Assembly: GCA_019925095.2 (NCBI GenBank)
Contig: CM034392.1
Coordinates: 12,667,887-12,731,886 of the forward strand
Direction: 5' to 3'
Origin: Dendrolimus kikuchii
Taxonomy: Eukaryota > Arthropoda > Insecta > Lepidoptera > Lasiocampidae
Length of the DNA: 64,000 bases
Positions 47,201 through 59,200 of this stretch are shown piece after piece (within the stretch, counting starts at the first letter, position 1; each line of letters opens with the position of its first letter). A program made the position numbers and the translations under genes. The notes below the pieces were generated by a model. The model searched no databases. It had not been told where the DNA came from and saw nothing but the letters and a program-made list of their open reading frames with translations.

Positions 47201-50200
47201 ACTCCTTAATTATTTAAAGAAATAACTTCTATGCTATTGATGTTGCCAATCTATATTGTAAATTTAGGTAATAATTTAAATTAATTTATTCACTGCTATA
47301 TTTACATAAAATATAATTATACATGCACAAAATATAACAATGTTTAATACTTAGTTCTCTTAGATAATCAGACTATAAAATTATCTGAGCACAGAAGACA
47401 GTCCACACCAAACTTATGAGCTCTACAACTTTGTATAGAAAAGACCTTTATACAAGAAGCCCGGTCAATAAGTTTGACTCGGACTATACAAAGACAACGA
47501 GCTGATCCTGCGAAAGTTTGTTCGTGTTGCCCAAGACGACTTATGGTAGTGAATTGGTAACGTCGGCTCAAAATAACACGACCGCAGCGCCATTTTTTAC
47601 TATGTTCAACTATCCACGATAACAACATTTATCAAGATAAATGTAAACAGAGATAAAATATCCTATGTTTTAAAATTATAAGCTAACTCTGTGTCGAGTG
47701 TCTTTTAAATCCATTCAGTAGTTTTCACGTGATGCTCTGACAGACAGACAAAAATCCTAAATATTGTATACTTAAATATACATATACTTAAGTACTTAAG
47801 TATACAAAATCCACTAGTGCGAATTAGCCCCTTGATGGTTTTCCCACTTTTTCATTGTACAAACTAGACTCCTTTACAGAATATTATTATAGATTAATAA
47901 AGTTTTGATTGATAGTTTCTCTTTGTAGTTTAAATCCGAGAACTTATTGTTTCGATTCAGCTTGACTTGTTGGCACTATGAATATTTATGGAAGTGGTTT
48001 ACGAGGCTAATCTGATCAGCTCATTGTTTAAAGTTATAAGCTTTCTGGTATTTCAACGTGATTGAATTACCAGTAGGCTTCGATTCCGACTTTCACTCTA
48101 AACTCCCGAATAAAAAAAAAAAAAGCATGGTAAAAGTATTATTTGAAATGGTTGTGGCTTTGATTTGTGTTTTGGTAAATTGCAACTAACGGATTTTCTT
48201 TTAATATTTCTCTACAACTTACATTAGGTACAGATCTTCTAGTTAATTCTTTTTTCTACTTACAGTAATTTAAATGTTTAACCGTAACAGTAATTTAAAC
48301 CGGTTTTCCTGCTAGTTAGCAGTGTTAACCAACATTGGGTTTGGAGATAAACGGTTAGGATTAATTTTTATTCTAAAAATGCAATCTATAAAAAGCATAC
48401 GATGAGGATTTCCAGATTTAATTTACGAAAATTCCCTAATCCGTCAAATTTTTTCCCAAACCGATACTATTTCAGAAGCTGTGCCCCATACATATTTTGA
48501 ATGAAAAAATTGGATTAGCGTGTCCACATATGTCGTATCAGTTCGCACACTGTGAAGAATTTCGTATTTTCGTTACTTTTTTAGCCGGCTTCACAAAAAG
48601 GAGGAGGTTCTCAATTAGTATTATAAATATTTTGTTTTTATAATTTGATTACGTAACCAAAAACCATTAAAATTATTCTATAGAGATCTGTTTAGAGGTA
48701 ACTTTTATTAGGTATTTTACGTTATATTATTTTATCTCCAATATTTTACGGCATTTTTAGTAAGATTAGGAGAATAAAATTGCCCCAAGAAATTCTTGAT
48801 CCCAATATTTTCCCTAGTCCCTTGTCCCAAAATGCGGCAAAGGCCTGGGGGCTTTTGCCGCATTATATGCAGGGTCCATACATACGATTATTTTTCAACG
48901 CGTTAATATTCTCATGTCTATAATAGTTGCTTTTTCACTAGCATAGTAGGGTAAGATACGAAAATAACATTTGAAGTAAAACTATAAGTTAAAACCCATA
49001 TTTGCAACCAGCGTCGTGTCGTAGTCATAACGGGAGTAAATCTTAATTGGGCGTACTCAAAATGTATGCCATCAGCATGCGAGGTATTTAAATTCTTTCA
49101 TTTCTCACTAAAAGTTTTAATGATTTATGCATGTACTAAACTGTGATAGTAAAAACAAGGAAAAAATATTAGGAAGTACTTACTAATATAGGTTTTAAGT
49201 TTTATATAAACATGTTTATTGTAGTAAGATAATGAAAGAATTATTCAGCTTCCTTTATAATACTTTATCTTGTCATTATTTTTGAGTAGCAACAAACTAT
49301 ATTCCCACCCTACTAAAATAATTTTAGCTTTTATTATATTACAAATTATAATAAAAGTGTATAAAGTTTGCCAAATTATAATAAAAATGTAGCACATAAT
49401 TCTCAAGATAATAATCTTAACGTACAGCAATAAAACTACTGTTCGAGTTAGCTAAATAATTGCTATATCGCCTTAATTGTGTAATAGTTACGTGACTACT
49501 CAAGAGTTGTAGGAAACCACTGACAAAAGTGGCAACCGAACCATATCAATCACGTAAGACACAAATAAGCACAAAAACTAGATGAATAGGTACGTAAAGT
49601 TTGATAAAAGTTTTACACAAACATCATAACAACCTTTCCAGTCTATTTGGTAGCAAACATGCTTGCTGACCGTGATGTGGTGTTCATTTTATGATTTTTT
49701 TTAGAGAGCCTTTTGGCAAAATCCAGAACTTTATAAAATGATTCTGTCCGTGTATTACAGCCATTTTTCTCGAACATCACAATCTGTGGCATAAGGCAGG
49801 AGCTGAAAGGGAGGGGACGTTGTGCTGTGCAGTTTTATTTTCTAAAAATGTGTAAAATTACTCTAAAATGAACAATAGTTGTAGGATATTGATAGTTTTT
49901 GAGTAGTAATTATGTGTTTTTGTGAGAAATGTGAACTGTATAGTCAAATGTGGCCTTTTGAGTTGTCACAAGAACTCCGTTGAATGGTGTGGATTGTAGC
50001 CTACAATACAACTGCGCCTGGCTTAAAGGCCTAGTTGCCAAGCCTTAAACATAAAAAACGATGTACTCTATATATTTTTTTATTTTTTTTTATTGCAGGA
50101 GTTCAGCAGACAGGCAGACGGCCCACTGGATGGAAAGCGGTTACCATCGCCTATGGACATTTGCAACACCAAAGGTACTACAAATGCGCTGCTGCTCTCT

Positions 50201-53200
50201 TAAGTGAGCCTGGAACCTGGTCATATAGGTAGGTATCCTGTGAGATCGGAGGCAAGCCATTATCAAATACTTTAGTGAAATTGCGGAAAAACCTAGGGTG
50301 GTCGTCATAAATGTAACTGAACGATAATTATTTGTTCTGTATACAGTCGTGGTATGAAAATGTTCGCCAGTTTTCAAATTGATTTATTTAACATTCCGCG
50401 AGCACTTTACCTTTTTAAACTAAGTCACAGAACAGAGCGTTCCACGAAAAATTATGTTTAACTATTTGACAAAAAAGTTACAATTACTTAGATCAAGGTT
50501 GCTTGGTTTTCTATCTTAGATTGTTTTGTAAAACTATTTTATTGGTTTTAATATTTATGTTAAGCGTAGTCGATACCTAGTCGTACTGATTATATCCCCT
50601 TTTGTTCTTATTGTTAATCGCAGCGTCTGTCACATTGCAATTTTCTTTCTTCACGTGTCTATATTTTGGGCGCGTTCCTATAGTATCTCACAACGCCCAA
50701 AATGCTCCGTCTGCCATTACACATGCCGACCACGGTCATTATAGTTGTGGCGAAAATGTTACTGAGACGTCATTACTTTCGATCACACAGCGCTCACAAC
50801 GACCCATGCCAAGAGCTGGGTTGAAGTGGGCGTTGACCACAAAGCATTAATTCTTTCTATCGATAGACATTGAAAAATATACGATTTTCAAATTAACCAA
50901 TGACATAATATTTTCTTAAGTTTTCGCGACTTGTATACATAATAAAACTACGTTTTAACGGTTTTAAGCGCGGTAATTTTATTTGATTTTGGTTTTTCCG
51001 ACGTTTCGGCCACTTTTCAGTGGCCGTGATCACGGAAGACAAAGATGTCAAGTGTCAACGAGTATTGTTAAAGTTTTATTTAGCCTACCGCCAACTTATT
51101 AATTTTAATTATTTAATTTTATTTTTAATTTTGTTTATGGTTATTATTTACTCTATGGGAGCCTAATCTAATTTAATAATAATTAATCATTTAAACGTCG
51201 GAAAAACCAAAATCAAATAAAATTACCGTGCTTAAAACCGTTAAAACGTAGTTTTATTAACCAATGACATTTATGTATTTCGTCGTTAACCCTTAAGACA
51301 ATTATCGATATACTTATCGATATATCAAAAAGCCGCAAGACTAACACTATCACTATCTCTTAATATACCAAGAAAATATACCCATTTCATACAAATCATA
51401 CAACTCCTATATAAACAGAGTAAAACAACAACACAATGAACGATCACGTGCACAAACGCGATCTGCACTCTCATCGCGCAAACATATGTGCTAATAGTGA
51501 GCTAAAGGGTTAATAACATTAACGCTCCATAATCCGTTCCACTAGATATTTTTTATTTATTGCTGGAGTAGAGGAGACAGGCTGACGGCCCAACTGTGAT
51601 GGAAAATGGTTACCATCGCCTTAGCACATTTGCAACACTAAAGGGACTACCAATGTGCTGCTGGACTCATAGATGGAACTGGAACCTGGCCACTAATGCC
51701 GTAACACAACTCAAGGTTCTTATGGCGGTATGCTATAGACCAGGGGTGGTAGTCATCCAGTCGGGAAAATCCCCTACCACCTAGCTGTGGGTTGTTTTGT
51801 CACTTCTTACGACAGGCCACCCGGCCGCAGGAATCAGTATTATTTAGTTTAGGATTGTAACGCCCGCGAGCAAGTGGAACGGGAAAAATTGCGGTCGTGA
51901 ATGTGGTCGTTGTGAGTTTCTTGTGGCATGTATCCTTTATAAACGTAACATTTATTAAAATGTTGGCAGTATTGTTTCTTGTACTCGTGCAAGTAAAAGT
52001 CGACTTTGAGGTGACGAACATTTTCATTCGGCAACTGTACATAGGTGTCTGGAATATTTTTAGGCAGGTCTTAAAACTTATGATGATATTTGTAAATTTA
52101 TAGGTGGGTAGACATTCTCTTGTAGAATCCGCGCAGCGAAAGAAGTCCCACGGAAATTAAAGTTATTAAAAGTGGCAGCTTTGCAATGAAATAGAATTTT
52201 GTTCGTAAGGTAGTAAAGAATTAAATTTACATCTTTAATTATGGGATATTTTGTATATTATGTATATATAATATGTAAATACCGTGATCGATTTACGAAT
52301 TAACAAATAATTACTCTGGTAGGATCAAGTAAGACGATCGCAGCGCCGCGTCTGTGGGACTTCTTTTGTGGCGCGGACTCTAAAGTCGTAAAAATTTGAC
52401 CCTTTTCCAACTTTAGCACTTCAGGATTCTGAAAAAACTGAGGTGACAGAACTTGAAAATATTTTCAGTGGAAGTTCATTTCAACAAAATCCCGTGATTA
52501 GTTTTTCAATTATGGAGTATTTTCAATTAAATGCTTTTGTAGACATGTCAAGAACAGCAGACGATAATGATTTTAAACGGAGGATGAAACACTTTACTGT
52601 CCTTTAAGTTACAAGACTCAATATTCATACTATGCCTAGAGAAAAGCTTGGGTCCGGTGGTAGGTTTGTAGGCTGTGAATGAGTCAAAGCGATCGACTAT
52701 TATTATTATATATTTGGCCTTTGACGAATATAATGATATCTAGTCAACCGCTTCAACTTAATTATTTTTAACAGATTTAACGATTTGCACAGAGAATCAG
52801 AACTAATTAAATACCTTTCCACAGATATTGTGTACGGAAAATTACTCAAATTCGATATTACCGCCATCGATATTTAGTGAACAATGTGAAAATAACTATC
52901 AAGGAAACTCTAAGTTTAAAGTATTGGTTGGCATTCGCAGTATCTTTCTTCCATGTTAATAATATCAGATTAATATTACCATCCCTCAGTAAAGGTCTTA
53001 CATACATACATACATACATACATAACTTCACGCCAGTTCCCTTGCGGGGTAGGCACGAACAACAGAGCGCCATTTAGGCTTATTCTTACACACCTCACTT
53101 GCTTCTTTGACATAGGTCTTAGTGTAATTAATATAGATATGTTTAGGTTTAATTTATTTTGCGTACTTATCATTCAGAACACGGAAAGAAAAGACCCTAA

Positions 53201-56200
53201 CATAAATACATCGGGAGCACAACCTTCAATGTGGATTACCTACATAAAGCTACGCGTGCCGCATAGAAAGTGCTATAAAACTCCAAACAGATCACGTATT
53301 ATGAACTTTCTCATGTCAAATTATACCGACATTGTTCGCAGCAATCAGAGAACATCACACGGTCGATCGATAAGTATCTTAAACCGTGTCATGATTTTGG
53401 TTGTTTATAGGGATTCTGTCTTTGGGTGCGCGGCAGTTCCAACAATAATATAATTATTTAGGCCCTCTTAACCATATTGGGCGCAAAATGGGTGTATCAG
53501 GCTACTTTCCAGTAACAGAAAATAGAATAGTAAAACAATATAGTCAATACATTTGAGTATGTTTGCTATTCATTATGTTTTCAGTGATCAAGTTGAGATG
53601 ATGTTAAATAATTTTCAAAATTAGCCGATTAAGCAAGGTTAAAGTATGAGTAGGTAGGTATAATGTAGGTATATATGTAGGTCGTCGACTTGCGTCTCCT
53701 AGGTCTCTGCGCTCAGGTGATACCCCTTGCACCCCCGAAAAAGACGGCCCTGTACTTATTGACTTACGTAAGAAAACTATCACTGTTACACACTACACAT
53801 GTGAGTAAGAGACGAAGAACGATTCATAGGATGGACGGAGAATAAATACTACAAATGACATTCGTAGTGATGCGCGTTGCGCATCATCTTGATAATTCCA
53901 CTTTTACTCTGAGTTACATTTTTAACTACCTCATAGTACTGACCGACATTTGTGGAAACTTATTTTTAGTTCAGATCCTACGTTTACGTTTTACGTCCTA
54001 CTTATGAAAATAAAATGAAACTAATTAAGACTGAGTTGTTGACTATTTCTGTCGAAAAAATATTTTAAATAATACCTAATATATACATATTCAAAGTTTT
54101 AGTATAATTTATTTTTAATTATTATAAAGTAAGAGCGTGAAAGATTTGTGAGTCGCAGATTTTCAGAGATACATTTTCACTGGGTAATTGTGTAATATAC
54201 AATTAATATAATATACAAAAATGTAAAAATAAGTTCCCTTGGATATTAATTGTATACATACCTATGTATTAGTTTTCTCTTTTAGGCCTTGTGAATCAAA
54301 CGATTGTAGGTATCTAATGAAACCTGGTTTAAGTAAATATACTTTCGAATTAGAGGTAGTTCACTGTATAAGTGACATGTTACGTAATTTAGAATCCATG
54401 CCGAGGTGCATGTATCGCTTAGGCAGTTTTCTACTTGTAAAGTGCATATTGTGAATTACCACTTGCTGGTGACGAAAACATCGCGAGGAAAGCAACACAT
54501 CAAGGTCACCCATATTTGAAACTCACATTTATCTGTGTTGAACAAACGTGGCGACTATACTGTCCGTTGTCTGAAAGGGGGTGACTAAATCCCAAACTAT
54601 ATTATGTCGGAGATGAGGATAATTTTATCAAGAAGCTAGCGAAAAAAGCTATGTGAAAACATCTATATAAAAATAAAATTAAATAAAGGATTACATTGTG
54701 CTCCTGATTGAAACTAGAAAGCAACTAAATCTGTTTAGTAAGTTATTAAACATAGGATTTGTTTTAAGGTTGACGTTAACTTAAATGCATTTTCAGTACG
54801 TATATACTCACAGCAACTGTGTGTGATTTATTATGCATAGTATAAACCGCCAACTTCCAAACCAGTAATACTTGTTATGGCAAGTACATCTCCCTTTTGG
54901 GACGAACATGTAGCTTGACTTCCATTTTAATTCCGATATCTTACAAGCTTACGAGTGCTGTGTATTTATGCCGATTTATACTTAATTAAAAAAAATTGAC
55001 AGTAAAAAATGAAGACACACACGTGATATATTCCCAATTAAGTAAATGACGGTTGTTTATGAGTAAACTAGAACTGGCCTATCTAAATAACACCCAGACC
55101 ATTTCTGAGTTCTAGTGACGTGAGGTCCATTAATGAACAAAAGCTAGGTACCTATGTCACTAGTACAAGTAATTTTCTACTATATGAAGACGACGTTGAT
55201 CTTACGTTATATTATAGTAATTGCGTGACTACTCGCAAAGCATAATCATTAATAGCATAGTGTTTTTTAATTAACCATCAACACGATACCACTGTAGGCT
55301 AAAGTTTTTGTGAAAGTTCACTTTCACTGACTTCTTATATCGACGGGGGAATAAAACAATCACATAAATCTATAATATTAAAAAAATTCTAAACATGTGA
55401 GTCTGTACATTGAAGCTATTTAAAAACACATATTAGAAGTGAAACTTCAACGGACAAGTGGAAAAGCGAATCGCAACGGACAAGTAGAAAAACGAATGGC
55501 AACGGATGAGTAGAAAAACGAATTGCAACGGACAAGTGGAAAAACGAATGGCAACGGATAAGTGGAAAAACGAATCACAACGGACAAGTGGAAAAACGAA
55601 TCGCAACGGACAAGTGGAAAAACTTCAACTGACAAGTGACAAAATGAATCGCAACAAAATTTTAACTTGAAGTTTTACGGGCAGATTGTTAATGTACTTG
55701 TCCAATTTGAAAATTTATTAATATTTTTTTCACAGAACACAAATAGAGGCAGTGATGCCCAGCTACATGGAGAGCAGAGGTATAGTTCGATGCAAACTTA
55801 AGTTTTCCTCCATTAATGGCGGCTCGGAACATCGTACTTTCCGATGCACACAAAGCGATTTTAGGTATTAGAGGCATGAGGTCGTCGGAGGACGAGGTAT
55901 ATCCTCGCTCGCTTTTCTTATCGTTTTGGTCTAGACCCTAGTAAAGGACCCGGTAGTATGCGAAAGGCACTTCCCCCGCCTCAAAAAAAATAAAAATATC
56001 CTCGATCGCTCTCTCACTCCCTTTCTCGTTTCTGGGACTTCCCCGGCGCTCGGGTCACCAGGGCTGCCAATTTAGCGCTTTCGGAGGTAGATATAGCGCT
56101 TTTTAGGGCAATCCAGCTCCCAATTTTATTAAACAACTTCCAGCGCAAAATCTTGCGTTTTTTATAATATGTAAATATCCAATTAATATTATAATAAACT

Positions 56201-59200
56201 AGCTGACCCGGCGAACTTCGTACCGCCATATTTTCTGAATTCCTAAAAGACTTTGTTTTATGACACAAAAACAAAATCACCATAATCGGTCCCAGTGATT
56301 AGGAGGATTCTAGAACCCGATCTCAGCGCCACCTACCGGTTCTAAATGCGAATCTAAACCATCCCGGAACCCACTCAAACACACTCACAAAATTTCATCA
56401 AAATCGGTAAAGTCGCTCTCAAGTTATGCGCTTACCAACACATTTTGCGATTCATTTTTATATATAAGACATATATGAATATCTATACTAATATTATAAA
56501 GAGGAAAGATTAGATTGCTTGTTTGCATTGAAGAGGCTCCGAAACTACTGAACCGATTTGAAAAATTCTTTCACTGTTGGCAAGCTACACTATCCCTGGG
56601 TGACATAGGCTATATTATATTTACAAAAAAATTAGGGACCCTTACTAAAACTCCAATAATGTAACCCAAGGTGTAAAAAAATACCTAAAATCGCGTGCGC
56701 TGCGAAAACTATTGATGATAGAATAAAATAATGTACTACGACTTTGCAGAACACATCATTATTTACAAAAAGTGTTGCGACAGCATATGTCTAACTATTA
56801 TAGTTATGCCACAATAATGTTCTTTTATTTAAAAAAAATAATTAATATGGCGCCGCTAGAAAAGGCTCTTTATTTGTATCTTAGTATTCATCCTTATCAA
56901 AATAAATTACTTCATATTCAAGACTGCTTCAATACCTTTATATAACTTTTTGAATTATTCAATTCGGACATTCCATTCGAAATATATCACAAGTTTAAAA
57001 ATGTAAGTATTAGAACACGCGGCCGTGACGCTTTTTCGTGAGTGAAAATTGGTAAGACCCCGTCTATATAGAAGTTTCACTTCAAAAACAACTGGAATAA
57101 TAAAATATACTGTAATAATAAACTAAACAACTGGAATATAAATAAACTGGAATTTATAAACGACGTAGAAAACCATGAAATATTTTTCAGATTTTTTGTT
57201 TGTTTGTCGGTTTGTTCGGGATTCACGTAAAAACTATTGGACCGATTTCGATGCGGTTTTCGTTAATCGACAGCTAATTTTTAGACTTAAACTCTGTGCT
57301 ACTTTTTATCCTAGGAAACCCCTGAGAATTTTCCCGGGAGCGGTTTGAAGTTGTTCGGATGCATAAAAAATACTAATTCCTCCAGTTTCCACTAAAACGA
57401 TAGCTTAAATTCTTTTTTAAATGCTGTGTCCCAGGATTTCCGCGGGAATTTCATGTCTAGCGTGGACGAAGTCGCGGGCGCATCCTAGTAATAAATATAA
57501 AGCTTGTATAGATGCCCATATTTACGTCAAATATATGAATTTGTCATATTTCCTCAATAAACTCCTAATAACGAAAATATTTGCAAGATAAGGACCATTT
57601 GAATAAGGTTGATAATAATTCGATTTCATTTGGTATGGAATTAATAGCTGTATCCACCACGTCGTTCGCACGGGACTTGGATTTTATATTCATATGTTTC
57701 ACATATAGGTAATCTCGATGTGCATGTATCCTCAAAATATCTTTCTTGAACGTCAACTGATTGTCATAATACTCATATTAGGTTAGAAAACAGCCAAATG
57801 ATTCCTGATCGCCAGTAAGGATTCGAACCAGTAATAAAATGAGATTGACATACTGATAAGTATAATAAATTTTTATCCGTACAGGAACGGAGAAAGAATA
57901 CAATTTCCTGCGGCCTGGTGGCCTGTCGTAAGAGACTAATCAACCCACAGCCAGGTGGTAGGGTATTTGCTCGACTGGATGGCGACCACCCCTGGTCTAG
58001 AGTATGCCGCCATAACAACCTTGTGTTGTGTTCCGGCATTAGTGACCAGGTTCCAGTCTCCTTTAAGAGAGCAGCAGCGCATTTGTAGCACCTTTGGTGT
58101 TGCAAATGTACATAGGCGATGGTAACCGCTTTCCATCAAGTGGGCCGTCTGCCTGTCTGCTGAACTCCTGCAATAAAAAATAAAAAAAAAATTCAAAGTA
58201 TAGCTTACTTGTCTAATGCTAGTATGTCTGCAGACACAAAGCAGGATCTCAATTCTGAGTTTTGATATATGCTTGCTAGTTTTCGCTGCAATTCGTTTTC
58301 CCGCGTCCGATTTTCATTCCAAGGACCCGTGTTGAGATCATTCTCTTCTGCTTTCCAAGATGACACCACAAATGACCCCCGGAAAGTTTGTCTATTTAAC
58401 GGGTCACCAAGCAGGTACAAATCTGTAAACAACAAATTATTTTTATAGCACCTACCTACATATGTAACAGTACATCAAGGATGTGCCTAATTTTTTACAA
58501 CTGGAATGACACCAACAGAATAAGATTAGAAGTTTCATCTTTACGGAACCCATTTTAGGGTGTGAACTGACATTATTTTATTAAAATAAAAAACAAATTG
58601 AATTTTGATAATCTTTATCCAAATTAGTTTGGACCACTGGACGTTATTTTTCAAGGTTAGTTAAGCACTAAAGTCTACTTCTTGTTCTCTGTATAATATT
58701 AAAAGAACTTTTCTCGCGGCATTTTACTATATTATGAATTCATATCCCACGCGATCGAACCCATTTTCACAATAAAATACTTATTCTTACAGCTTTGTTC
58801 GCGTAATCGAATGAACCTAATGTTGTAACTTACTTCCTGTTTTCCTGATTCCTGTTTTCCAGCATAAAGGTTTTTCATCCCCCTTATCGAAAGCACAATA
58901 ATAATAATAACAGCCCATGAACGTGTAACTGCTGGGCTCGGGCCTCCCACTATAGGGGAATGGACAGTATACCCGCCACGCTTGTCCAAGGCGGTTTCGC
59001 AGGTTTTATAGATCGGTTATCTCTATGTGCAGGTTCATCACGATGTTTTCCTTCATCGTTATTAGCACGTGGTAATTGTAACAATAAGCACATTAGGTCA
59101 GAAAACAGCCCAAGTGGTGCATGCGTTCCAGCTAGGATCGAACCCGCGCCCTTTGAGACATGTGCGCTAGCCATTACGCTACCACGACTGCACATATCTA

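Noticed and set aside
50602..50850. 82-codon ORF on the plus strand
   Set aside because: An acceptor-like TTAATCGCAG precedes it, but no donor, partner exon or family motif was found, and it lies in a corin-like intron on the opposite strand.
53139..53453. 104-codon ORF on the plus strand
   Set aside because: Begins next to a (CATA)n retroposon tail, has no recognisable domain and ordinary AT-rich non-coding composition.
55447..55635. Repetitive secreted protein on the minus strand
   Set aside because: The 26-bp repeat unit changes frame each time; the open frame exists only because no unit has a stop.
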